A stretch of 64,000 nt of DNA from Bacillota bacterium (GCA_022790955.1 JAAVYD010000119.1:1-64000), one strand, 5' to 3'. Numbered from the stretch's first letter, positions 31,623 to 41,019 are shown. Notes: generated from the letters alone by a model not told the origin. Numbers and translations: made by a program.

Positions 31623-34283
31623 ATGAAATTTAAAGGTCTGACAGACAGTGAGGTCAATGCCTCGCGGGAAAAACACGGATCCAATGTGATCCCGGATTCT
31701 GAGCCGACTACTTTCTGGGATGAATTTAAGGAAACTTTCTCAGATCCTATGATCAAAATTCTTCTTGTTATTGCGGCGCTGATGATAGTAATGTTTTTTT
31801 TCGGTTATGCAGAAATATATGAACCGATAGGAACGATTGTTGCTGTTCTGATTGTTGCTCTTGTTTCGGCAAAGACAGGCGTTACCAGCGATACCAAGTA
31901 CAGGGAGCTGAAAAACAGTACGAAAAAGGATCAGTGTAAGGTTTACCGAAACGGCGAGATAACGGTTCTTGACGTTGACGATATTGTTGTCGGCGACAAG
32001 GTGCTGTTACAGGGAGGCGATAAAATACCCGCAGACGGGATTTTAGTATCGGGTTCTCTTAGCGTAGATAATTCCGTGCTCAACGGTGAATCCGATGAAT
32101 GTAAAAAGAGAGCCGCTTCCGAAGATGCGGATTTTCCTGAGGAAATTACGGGCGATACGTTTGTAGACGCTCATTCCATGTTCAGAGGAGCTGTGGTATT
32201 TGACGGCGAAGGCGTAGTCGATATTAAAAAAGTAGGAATTAGCACGATGATGGGCAGAATGGCAGAAGAAATGCAGGAGGACGAGCCGGATTCGCCTCTC
32301 AAAGTAAAGCTGTCCAAATTAGCAAACCAGATTTCAATTTTCGGATATATCGGCGCGAGCATTATCGCTATTTTATATTTCGCGTATTTCATTATTTCTG
32401 CAGGAGGTCCCGGAGTTTATTTTGATCAGGGAGCTCAGTTTATTATTACAGACATTGTAAGAGCTGTTTCGCTGGCGGTTGTAATTATAGTATGCGCAGT
32501 TCCGGAAGGTCTGCCGCTTATGATTTCGCTGGTTTTGATGCAGAATACGAGCAAGATGCTCGCGCACAACGTGTTGGTAAGAAAAGCGGAAGGCGTGGAA
32601 ACCGCAGGTTCGCTGAATATTTTATTCAGCGATAAAACCGGAACAATTACTAAAGGTATGCTTGAAGTTGCAGACTTTTTTATAGGCGACGGGCGTTCAT
32701 TGGCGATTTCGGAACTTGGAAATTACGGCAAATTAAAAGAACTTGTCGACTTGTCGATTGCTAAGAATACTCAGTCTATGTTCGATCACGATCATAATAT
32801 TATCGGCGGAAATGCTACGGATCAGGCTTTAATGAAATTTATAGGAGAGGAAGCGTTCAATACATTGGCGGATAATGCCGATTATAAGGTGGAGAGCTTC
32901 CAGAGTTTTAATTCAAAAAATAAGTTTAGCCAGGCGAGGATTGATTCTGTCGGTAAGACTTTTTATAAAGGAGCTCCGGAAAAACTGCTTGCTAATGCAA
33001 CTAAATATCTCGACGAAAACGGAAACATAAAAGATCTGGATATGATGGTGCTCAACAGGAAGATAGACGAGTTAGCGTCTAAGGCGATGCGTATTCTTGC
33101 ATTCGGATATTCAGAGAAAAAGCTCATCGAGAATGAAATAAACGAAGATATCGTTATTATCGGTCTTGCGGGAATCAGAGATGACGTAAGATCGGAAGCG
33201 AGAGATGCGATACGCGAGGTACAAAACGCAGGTATTCAGGTCGTAATGATAACAGGCGACAGGATGGAAACAGCCATTGCGATAGCAAAGGATGCGGGAT
33301 TGCTGCGCGACGAGTCAGACAGAGCATTATCATCATCTCAGCTTAATGAAATGTCGGACGAAGAAATAAAAGCTGTGCTTCCGAATATCAGGGTTATAGC
33401 GAGAGCGCTGCCTACTGATAAGTCCAGGATGGTAAGGTTGTGCCAGGAGATGAATCTTGTAGTCGGAATGACTGGCGACGGTGTAAACGATTCTCCGGCT
33501 TTAAAGCGCGCAGATGTAGGTTTTGCGATGGGAAGCGGTACGGAAGCTGCCAAAGAAGCAGGAGAGATAGTTATTCTTGATGATAATTTTGCTTCTATTA
33601 AGGATGCTATACTTTACGGAAGAACTATTTATATTAATATACTTAAATTCTGTAAATTCCAGCTCGCGATTAACGTTACCGCTGTAATAGTCAGCGCTAT
33701 CGCGCCTTTCTTCGGCGTGACGGAGCCGTTAAAGGTAACTCATCTACTGTTCGTAAATCTGGTAATGGACGGATTGGGAGCTATAATGCTCGGAAACGAG
33801 CCTGCCCTCGAACGCTACATGGAGGACAAGCCTCGCAGGCGTGACGAAAGTATTGTCAGCAAGAGTATGATGGCGCAGATATTATGCGCCAGCGCGTGGA
33901 TGACGTGCATCAGCTTTGTTTTCCTGAAACATTCTTTCTTTATAAATCTGTTTGAAAATACTAAGCAGCATCTTACGGGTTATTTTGTGCTGTTTATAGT
34001 TATGGCGCTCTTTAACGGATTTAACGTCAGGGACGAAAGATTCGGAATCTTTAAGGGATTGAACGAGAATACAGGATTTTTAAAAGTGTTCTGCATTATT
34101 ATACTGGTGCAGGCTGTTATCGTGAACGCTGCCCTTGTTCCGCTGGCTCCGTTTGCATGGATTGGAAATATGTTCAGCTGCGAGCCGTTTGGTATAATCG
34201 GCTGGATTGCGGCGGCTCTTCTTGCGGTTACTATAATACCGTTTGATCTTATCCGTAAAGCTGTTATGGGCGGCGAAAAATAG
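31623..34283 (+). CDS. P-type (PMCA/P2-type) Ca2+-transporting ATPase
   Basis: CAVPEGLP, SDKTGTIT phosphorylation motif, GDGVNDSPALKRADVGFAMG. Confidence 0.92.
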   Translation: MKFKGLTDSEVNASREKHGSNVIPDSEPTTFWDEFKETFSDPMIKILLVIAALMIVMFFFGYAEIYEPIGTIVAVLIVALVSAKTGVTSDTKYRELKNSTKKDQCKVYRNGEITVLDVDDIVVGDKVLLQGGDKIPADGILVSGSLSVDNSVLNGESDECKKRAASEDADFPEEITGDTFVDAHSMFRGAVVFDGEGVVDIKKVGISTMMGRMAEEMQEDEPDSPLKVKLSKLANQISIFGYIGASIIAILYFAYFIISAGGPGVYFDQGAQFIITDIVRAVSLAVVIIVCAVPEGLPLMISLVLMQNTSKMLAHNVLVRKAEGVETAGSLNILFSDKTGTITKGMLEVADFFIGDGRSLAISELGNYGKLKELVDLSIAKNTQSMFDHDHNIIGGNATDQALMKFIGEEAFNTLADNADYKVESFQSFNSKNKFSQARIDSVGKTFYKGAPEKLLANATKYLDENGNIKDLDMMVLNRKIDELASKAMRILAFGYSEKKLIENEINEDIVIIGLAGIRDDVRSEARDAIREVQNAGIQVVMITGDRMETAIAIAKDAGLLRDESDRALSSSQLNEMSDEEIKAVLPNIRVIARALPTDKSRMVRLCQEMNLVVGMTGDGVNDSPALKRADVGFAMGSGTEAAKEAGEIVILDDNFASIKDAILYGRTIYINILKFCKFQLAINVTAVIVSAIAPFFGVTEPLKVTHLLFVNLVMDGLGAIMLGNEPALERYMEDKPRRRDESIVSKSMMAQILCASAWMTCISFVFLKHSFFINLFENTKQHLTGYFVLFIVMALFNGFNVRDERFGIFKGLNENTGFLKVFCIIILVQAVIVNAALVPLAPFAWIGNMFSCEPFGIIGWIAAALLAVTIIPFDLIRKAVMGGEK

Positions 34284-34336
34284 AACAAGATGCAGGTTTA
34301 AGCAGCGGTTTACGTCATTAATATTAATATTTTTAG

Positions 34337-34368
34337 GATGCACAGCCGGATTTTGGCTGTGCATCTTT
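34337..34368 (+). terminator. Intrinsic terminator between ATPase and HAD gene
   Basis: GATGCACAGCC GGATTTT GGCTGTGCATC TTT. Confidence 0.75.
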
Positions 34369-34398
34369 GCAATGGAGCGAAAAAGACAGGAGTTTATA

Positions 34399-35145
34399 AT
34401 GATTATTTTTAATGCCGATCTTGATAATACGCTGATATATTCTAAAAAGCATGATATAGGGCGGGATAAGCGGTGCGTTGAGATATATCAGGATGAGGAA
34501 TTTTGTTTTATGACGAGCAAATCGTTGGGGCTGCTTGAACGTATTAATAATAAAATTTTGTTCGTTCCCACTACTACCCGTTCTGTTGAACAGTACAACA
34601 GGATAAGTTTTGGGAATATCGTACCTAAATACGCCCTTGTGTGCAATGGAGGCGTGCTTATTGAGGACGGAAATGAAGACGACGGCTGGTATCGCGAGTC
34701 TTTAAAATTGATCGCAAGCTGCGAGGAGGAACTTGAGAAGGCTCGCAAAATCATGCAGGAGGATATACACAGGAGCTTTGAGGTCAGATTTATAAAAAAA
34801 CTGTTTATTTTTACCAAGAGCGACAAACCGGAAATTATGATAATGAAGTTAAAAGAAAATATTGATTCTGATAAGCTGGATATTTATCGTCACGGCTCAA
34901 AGGTATACGCTGTGCCTAAGGCTTTGAGTAAGGGAAACGCCGTGCTGCGGTTAAAAAACAGGCTCGGCGCGGACAGTCTTATATGTGCCGGCGACAGTTA
35001 TTTTGATGAATCAATGCTGATGGCTGCCGAGCTTTCATTTGCGCCTGAATTCATGAAAATAGAAAAAGACAATCATGTATCTGTTCCGGCAGACAGAATA
35101 TTTTCAGATGAAATTTTAAGCTATATAGTAGAAAATTATTTATAA
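34399..35145 (+). CDS. HAD-superfamily hydrolase, Ter-cluster type
   Basis: IIFNADLDNTLIYS motif I, VPTTTRS motif II, CAGDSYFDESML motif IV. Confidence 0.8.
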   Translation: MIIFNADLDNTLIYSKKHDIGRDKRCVEIYQDEEFCFMTSKSLGLLERINNKILFVPTTTRSVEQYNRISFGNIVPKYALVCNGGVLIEDGNEDDGWYRESLKLIASCEEELEKARKIMQEDIHRSFEVRFIKKLFIFTKSDKPEIMIMKLKENIDSDKLDIYRHGSKVYAVPKALSKGNAVLRLKNRLGADSLICAGDSYFDESMLMAAELSFAPEFMKIEKDNHVSVPADRIFSDEILSYIVENYL

Positions 35146-35302
35146 TTAGTATAAGTGTTTGAAATATATTTATCAACATTTTATGATATAAGGTTTATAT
35201 TTTAATATGGATTTGATTGACACTTTTGGAGGGTAATGTTTGATGCTGATAGTTTATACGATGATATTATTGCCTAATAAACACATAAATTGCTAATAAC
35301 TC

Positions 35303-35331
35303 TTGACACTGCCTTAAATGGAATCTAAAAT
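35303..35331 (+). promoter_or_regulatory. Sigma-70/SigA-like promoter of the adhesin gene
   Basis: TTGACA - 17 nt - TAAAAT. Confidence 0.7.
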
Positions 35332-35390
35332 AAATTTTATAAAATAATATTTATACTTTGTATGTGATATAAAATAAAGGAGGTACAACA

Positions 35391-38300
35391 ATAAAAAAGC
35401 TGAATAATCTGGCGAAAAGCCTGTTTTTATTGCTATTAGCAATATTATTATGTACTAATAACATGTATTTAGTGGCTTTGGCTTATGAAAATGAGCATAC
35501 GCATACATTTACCTGTTATGAGAGTTGGGAGCTAAACTGTACCGAACGGGATCACATTCACACTTTATATTGTTACACCGGCAGTGGTGATAGAATATGC
35601 GGTTTAAATGATGGGGAAGTTCATGCTCATAACGATAAAGGTTATGAATGCAGGGAAACTGTTCAGATACTCATTTGTGATTTAGAAGATCATGATCATT
35701 TGGAAGATTGTTATACAGCGATTTACGAATGCAGGCAAAAAAATTTAGAGGGATTGGAAACATCATCATTAGATAGTGAACCATCTGACAAAGACACGAT
35801 ATTATCTGATACAAATATTGAATCGTCTGAGCCAGATACGGAAAGATCAGATTTAAATATTGAATTGATTGAATCAGATCCCACAAAGTCAGATTCAAAT
35901 AACGAACTGACTGAATCAGAATTTGTCGATTTAATATCCAAAGCTGAACAGGGAGGTGAATATACATATAAATTAGAATCATCATTGACCGGTACGATTT
36001 CAAAGTCAATAGAAATAAAAGGCAGCTTTGTATTGGATTTGTATGGGCAAACATTGGACGTGACAGCCGATAAGAGTTCATTAAATCTCTTCAATATAGG
36101 AGATGGAGCTGCGCTTACGATCCAGGATTCCGCAGGAAATGGAATGATAAAATTTTCCGGCGGAGATAATGCGGCGTCGGTTTCTGATGGAGGAACGCTG
36201 AATATTGAAGGCGGAATTATTATAACTGATAACAGAGCAGTATTTATTACTGGTTCTGATGTAAAACCCGGAAACCTGAATATGACAGGAGGAAGCATAA
36301 AGGGTAATAATGCGAATGGAAACGGAGGCGGAATATGCGCAGTTAATACCAGTATAGTAAATATTACCGGCGGTACGATTGAAAATAACAGTTCAACTGC
36401 TAACGGGGGCGGAATTTATGCAAGAAATGATACGGTCAGGCTGACGGTTGGCGGTACTGCAAAGATATCTGATAACCGTGCAGACGGAAACGGGGGCGGA
36501 ATCTATGCAGCTGCTAATGCAGCGGTTAATATAGAAGGAAATGCGCAAATAACCAAGAATACAGATTGTACGGGTGAGATCAAATCTGGAAGCATTTACG
36601 GCGGCTTATTAACGCTTGGAAAAGACTGTATAGTGAGCGGCTATCAAGAACCTGATGCCGACAAGGATGACTTAACGCAGTTTATTAAAGATAAGACATC
36701 GGTTGTATTAGACAGGGATTATACAACAAAAGTAGTCCATACAATAGCCAAAGACACAAATCTTGTAATAGATTTAAACGGTCATACTATTAATGCTGAG
36801 CTAATAGATGATAATGGTAATTTATTCAGTATAGAAGGGTCGCTCACGATAACAGATAGTAAAGAAAATGGAAAAACCGGAGAAATAAAACTGTCCGGCG
36901 GAGATAATGTTATAGCTGTTAAAAATGGCGGCGTGTTAAATCTTGAAGGCGGTACTTTTAATACTGAGAAATGTACCAGAGCAGTTTTCTGCGCAGGCAC
37001 TGTGAATATGTCGGGCGGAACGATCTCCGGAAATACTGTTGCAAACGGAAACGGCGGGGCTGTTTTATTGAGCGGAGGAACCGTTAATATGAGCGGCGGA
37101 ACGATTTCCGGTAATGCTGCTCAAAACGGCGGCGGAATATATGCGGTTAATTCTAAAACAGCGGTCAGTACAGTAAATATCACCGGCGGAACGATTTCCA
37201 GCAATTCCGCAAAAGGATCGGGGCTAAACGGTAACGGAGGCGGTATAGCAATTATAAACAGTACCGTTAGTATTGGAGGAAATGCGGAAATAAAAAATAA
37301 CAGCGCAGAGGGAGTCGGCGGCGGAATTTATATTAATGCGGCTGATATAGAAGTTATTATACAGGGAACTGCGCAGATTGTTAATAATACAGATAGAACT
37401 GAAGAAAGGAAGTCGGGCAGCATTTCATGTGTGCTAACAAATAAATTAATATTTGGATCGGATTGTATCGTGGAGGGTTATCATGAATATGCTCATTCAA
37501 ACGATCAATTAGTAGATTTTATTAAAAAGAATAAAATAGACGGGAAGGTAACTTTAGATAATGACTATGCAACAAATGTAGTTCATGCAATATCAGAAGA
37601 TGAAAGCCTTGAAATAGATCTGGCAGGTCATACTATTAATGCAAAATTAGAAAATTCAAGCGATAATTTATTTAGTATAAACGGTACGCTCACTATAACG
37701 GACAGCGCAGGTAATGGAAAAATAAAGTTGTCCGGCGGAGATAATGTAATTTCAGTTAATTCAGGCGGAACGTTGAATCTTAAAGGAGGTTCTTTTGACA
37801 CCGCCAGCTGTGTCAGAGCGATTTTCTGCGCAGGCACTGTGAATATGTCGGGCGGAACGATCTCCGATAATACTGTTGCAAACGGAAACGGCGGAGCTAT
37901 TTTATCGAGCGGAGGAACCGTTAATATGAGCGGCGGAACGATTTCCGGTAATGCTGCTCAAAACGGCGGCGGAATATATGCGGTTAATTCTAAAACAGCG
38001 GTCAGTACAGTAAATATCACCGGCGGAACGATTATTGGCAATGCCGCAAAAGAACCGGGGTTAAGCAACAATGGCGGCGGTGTAGCAATTATAGATAGTA
38101 TTATTAGTGTTGGCGGGAACGCAGAAATAAAAGAAAATAATGCAGGCGGAAACGGCGGCGGAATAAGCGCTAAAAACAGTAAGGTTGTTATTAGCGGAAC
38201 ATCAGTGATAGAAAAAAATACAGCAGATGGTACGGCTAATGCAGACGACAGTTATGGCAGCGGCGGCGGGATATACGCAGGATTAAACAGCAAGGTAGAA

Positions 38301-40625
38301 ATACAGGGCGGAACGATTCGTGACAATATTGCACAGGGCAACAGCCGTAATATAATCAGCGGAGGCGGCGGAGTTTACGCCAAAGAACTGACAATATCGG
38401 GCGGAACGATTTCCGGCAATGACGCAAAAGGATGGGGGCTAAACGGCAAAGGCGGCGGTGTAAACGCTATAAATTTAGTTATGATTGCCGGTACGATTTC
38501 AGGCAACCATGCCCATTCAGGCGGCGGAATTTATATGAGAGCTCATACAGTTAATGATTATGCTAAGATAGAGGGTCATCTGACATTAACCGGCGGCAGC
38601 ATAGGTTCAGAATCATATGTACAGGGAAAAAGCATGGAAGCCGGAACTGCATCGGGCGGAAATGAAGCGGATTTCTGCGGCGGCGGTATTTTCCTTGATT
38701 ACGGCGTATCAGCGGATATAGGCGATGCAACGGGCAATAGTAATAATAAGCTGTATATTATCGGTAACCTGGCAAAGGATAATAAATTAAGCAAAGAGGA
38801 ACTGAATAACGAAGCAATATCAAAAAATCGTTATCCGCATGGATACGGCGGAGGCGGTATATTTGTTGAACATCCTGAGGGAAACGCCGGATTTGAAGCC
38901 GGCGCTAAATTATTTGTATATAACGCTTTGATAACTGATAATACTGCGCGTTACGGAGGCGGCATAGCCGGCTGCGGCGCAAGCAGCGTTGAGCTGTTCA
39001 GAGTAATGGGCGCAGCTGTATTTGGAAATAAAATAGCTGAAAATATATCAAATAATCTGTACTATCCAAGTTCCTTTGATGTATACTGCGAGGGTTCCGG
39101 CAGTGTAGACAGCATAATGCTGGGAGGATATGCTACAACCTGGCAGGGCGAAGTTGATGTTAATCATAATAATCAACGACCCCATATGGAAAAAATAGCT
39201 TTTAATAGCGGACAACATAATCTAAGCGACTTTTTCCTTCAATCGGATCCAACCGCAGCAGCTATCGAAAGCGTAAGGCAGTTAGCTAATGTATTTATCG
39301 AAAGAAATACCTGTTATTCCGGCGGCGGAGGAATCGGCGGCAACGGATTGATAAGGCTTGGAGCAAATCCTGATGTATGTATAAAGAAAGAGCTTATTTA
39401 CGATCATGCTGATACGGCTCTTAAACAATTATTGGATGAAAAAGAGTTTGAGTTTAAGTTTGTGGACAAAAACAATCCGAGTCTGACATATGATTTAAAA
39501 CTTAAAGGTTCTGGTTTTGTAGAAACAAAGATACCTGCAGGAACCTACATAGTTACGGAAATAAGAGATTCGGCGCATGTTGACGGATATATATTAGATA
39601 CTACGGCAGAGATTGAGGGAAATCCTGTTGATCATCCTCCTGTAAGTCAGGAAATAACGATAACAAATGAACTCATAAATACGGGCGGTATGATAACTAT
39701 AAAATTCACCAATATGTATACAAATCCTGAATCGCCTAAGGGTAATATACGTATTAATAAGAGAGTTACGGGTGAAAATGCAGATTCAGATAAAGAATTC
39801 TCATTTACAATAAGATTAAAGGATGAAACAGGTAAGCCTCTGAAAACATCGTATGATTATACGGGCAGCAGCACAGGAGTTGTATCGGATGGAGATATTA
39901 TTAAACTGAAAAACCATGAGCACATAATTATAGAATTTTTACCGGTCGGTACCGGAGTATCAGTTACGGAAACGGCTGATAATCAGTATACGACCACGGC
40001 TACAGTGGATGGCGCGAATTATGCGCAGGGACAGACAATATTAATCAGTCAGAGTAATACATCGGAAGTTGAGTTTACGAATAATACAAAATCAACGCCT
40101 CAGCATCCGGGCGGTCCATCGGATAATCCGCCAAGCGATCCTCCTGACAATCCATCGGACAAGCCTTCTGAAGATCCTCCGGAAAATCCAGAAGAAGATC
40201 CGAAGGATAATCCGGAGGAAGAACCATCAGAAGAACCAGAGGAAAATCTGCCGGAAAATCCGGATGAAAACTTGCCTGATAATCCACCGGAAAACCCGCC
40301 GGGTTATCTGACAGAACTTCCGGATCCAAATGATCCGAACAGTCCGGATACGGTAACTATCTGGGATGACGGGGTACCTACAACATATATAAAAGTGTGG
40401 GATCCCGATGAAGAAGAATTTGTTTATCTTCCTGAAGACGAGGTGCCTTTAGCAAATATGGAATTTCCAGAAGAGGAGATGACTTTAACAGACGAGATGC
40501 CTGCCACGGAAGATAACAATCTGGCAGCGTTATGGGCGGCGTTGGCAGTTATATCGCTGGCGATTATAATAGGCTTATTATCAGCCTGCAAAAAACACAG
40601 TGATAATATAAAAGAAAATAAATAA
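35391..40625 (+). CDS. Large surface adhesin: signal peptide, Cys/His repeats, right-handed beta-helix (GGTISGN) repeats, Cna_B/pilin-like domains, Pro-rich linker, C-terminal TM anchor
   Basis: AAAGGAGG RBS 7 nt before in-frame ATA at 35391 giving (M)KKLNNLAKSLFLLLLAILLCTNNMYLVALA signal peptide; the ORF track uses TTG 35430; repeats and Pro-rich/TM tail read directly. Confidence 0.85.
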   Translation: MKKLNNLAKSLFLLLLAILLCTNNMYLVALAYENEHTHTFTCYESWELNCTERDHIHTLYCYTGSGDRICGLNDGEVHAHNDKGYECRETVQILICDLEDHDHLEDCYTAIYECRQKNLEGLETSSLDSEPSDKDTILSDTNIESSEPDTERSDLNIELIESDPTKSDSNNELTESEFVDLISKAEQGGEYTYKLESSLTGTISKSIEIKGSFVLDLYGQTLDVTADKSSLNLFNIGDGAALTIQDSAGNGMIKFSGGDNAASVSDGGTLNIEGGIIITDNRAVFITGSDVKPGNLNMTGGSIKGNNANGNGGGICAVNTSIVNITGGTIENNSSTANGGGIYARNDTVRLTVGGTAKISDNRADGNGGGIYAAANAAVNIEGNAQITKNTDCTGEIKSGSIYGGLLTLGKDCIVSGYQEPDADKDDLTQFIKDKTSVVLDRDYTTKVVHTIAKDTNLVIDLNGHTINAELIDDNGNLFSIEGSLTITDSKENGKTGEIKLSGGDNVIAVKNGGVLNLEGGTFNTEKCTRAVFCAGTVNMSGGTISGNTVANGNGGAVLLSGGTVNMSGGTISGNAAQNGGGIYAVNSKTAVSTVNITGGTISSNSAKGSGLNGNGGGIAIINSTVSIGGNAEIKNNSAEGVGGGIYINAADIEVIIQGTAQIVNNTDRTEERKSGSISCVLTNKLIFGSDCIVEGYHEYAHSNDQLVDFIKKNKIDGKVTLDNDYATNVVHAISEDESLEIDLAGHTINAKLENSSDNLFSINGTLTITDSAGNGKIKLSGGDNVISVNSGGTLNLKGGSFDTASCVRAIFCAGTVNMSGGTISDNTVANGNGGAILSSGGTVNMSGGTISGNAAQNGGGIYAVNSKTAVSTVNITGGTIIGNAAKEPGLSNNGGGVAIIDSIISVGGNAEIKENNAGGNGGGISAKNSKVVISGTSVIEKNTADGTANADDSYGSGGGIYAGLNSKVEIQGGTIRDNIAQGNSRNIISGGGGVYAKELTISGGTISGNDAKGWGLNGKGGGVNAINLVMIAGTISGNHAHSGGGIYMRAHTVNDYAKIEGHLTLTGGSIGSESYVQGKSMEAGTASGGNEADFCGGGIFLDYGVSADIGDATGNSNNKLYIIGNLAKDNKLSKEELNNEAISKNRYPHGYGGGGIFVEHPEGNAGFEAGAKLFVYNALITDNTARYGGGIAGCGASSVELFRVMGAAVFGNKIAENISNNLYYPSSFDVYCEGSGSVDSIMLGGYATTWQGEVDVNHNNQRPHMEKIAFNSGQHNLSDFFLQSDPTAAAIESVRQLANVFIERNTCYSGGGGIGGNGLIRLGANPDVCIKKELIYDHADTALKQLLDEKEFEFKFVDKNNPSLTYDLKLKGSGFVETKIPAGTYIVTEIRDSAHVDGYILDTTAEIEGNPVDHPPVSQEITITNELINTGGMITIKFTNMYTNPESPKGNIRINKRVTGENADSDKEFSFTIRLKDETGKPLKTSYDYTGSSTGVVSDGDIIKLKNHEHIIIEFLPVGTGVSVTETADNQYTTTATVDGANYAQGQTILISQSNTSEVEFTNNTKSTPQHPGGPSDNPPSDPPDNPSDKPSEDPPENPEEDPKDNPEEEPSEEPEENLPENPDENLPDNPPENPPGYLTELPDPNDPNSPDTVTIWDDGVPTTYIKVWDPDEEEFVYLPEDEVPLANMEFPEEEMTLTDEMPATEDNNLAALWAALAVISLAIIIGLLSACKKHSDNIKENK
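36985..37196 (+). repeat. Copy 1 of ~212-bp near-identical intragenic direct repeat
   Basis: Only a few mismatches to 37822-38033, period 837 bp. Confidence 0.9.
37822..38033 (+). repeat. Copy 2 of ~212-bp near-identical intragenic direct repeat
   Basis: See copy 1. Confidence 0.9.
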
Positions 40626-40631
40626 AATATA

Positions 40632-40668
40632 AAATGCGGGATTGGCGGATACGCTAATGCCGCGTTTT
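40632..40668 (+). terminator. Intrinsic terminator after adhesin
   Basis: Imperfect GC-rich stem ATGCGGGATTGGCG/CGCTAATGCCGCGT followed by TTTT. Confidence 0.65.
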
Positions 40669-40731
40669 TATTTGCTTTATTTATATTGCGTTTAGGAAAA
40701 TACAGCCGGTGAGCTGGAAAACAATCAGACA

Positions 40732-40798
40732 CATTTCATAACAATATAACGTCATTTCACAACACAGGCGTTGTATTTTTTTAAGGATTTTTTATTAT
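40732..40798 (+). promoter_or_regulatory. Tandem 11-bp direct repeats (candidate LytTR sites) upstream of a promoter
   Basis: CATTTCATAAC (40732-40742) and CATTTCACAAC (40753-40763), 21-bp period; then TTGTAT -16 nt- TATTAT. Confidence 0.5.
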
Positions 40799-41019
40799 TG
40801 TTAATATCAATGAAATCTGCTGCTGAAAGGGAGGACTCGATCCGTTGCTTACGCAGATGGTTTATAAATCCGCGCGTAAGGTTATTAATATTAATATAAT
40901 TGCTTGCAGCGGGACAAAGCGGTTTAATATAATAAAGTGTGCGAGGCGTGTAACCGGGATTTTCGGAGTGAGATTCTGGATTCGGATAAGCCGAAAGGAT
41001 TAAAAATGGAGGCGACATT

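Noticed and set aside
35671-36298. Minus-strand ORFs (136 and 191 aa) antisense to the adhesin
   Set aside because: Arise from repetitive, low-complexity coding sequence on the plus strand; no RBS or family resemblance.
36300-38520. Tandem repeats that superficially resemble an array
   Set aside because: In-frame beta-helix protein repeats (GGTISGN), not CRISPR: no constant repeat/unique spacer pattern.
40069-40329. Out-of-frame ORFs in both directions over the Pro-rich linker
   Set aside because: Byproducts of the repetitive PENP/PSDN codons; the adhesin frame is clearly the coding one.
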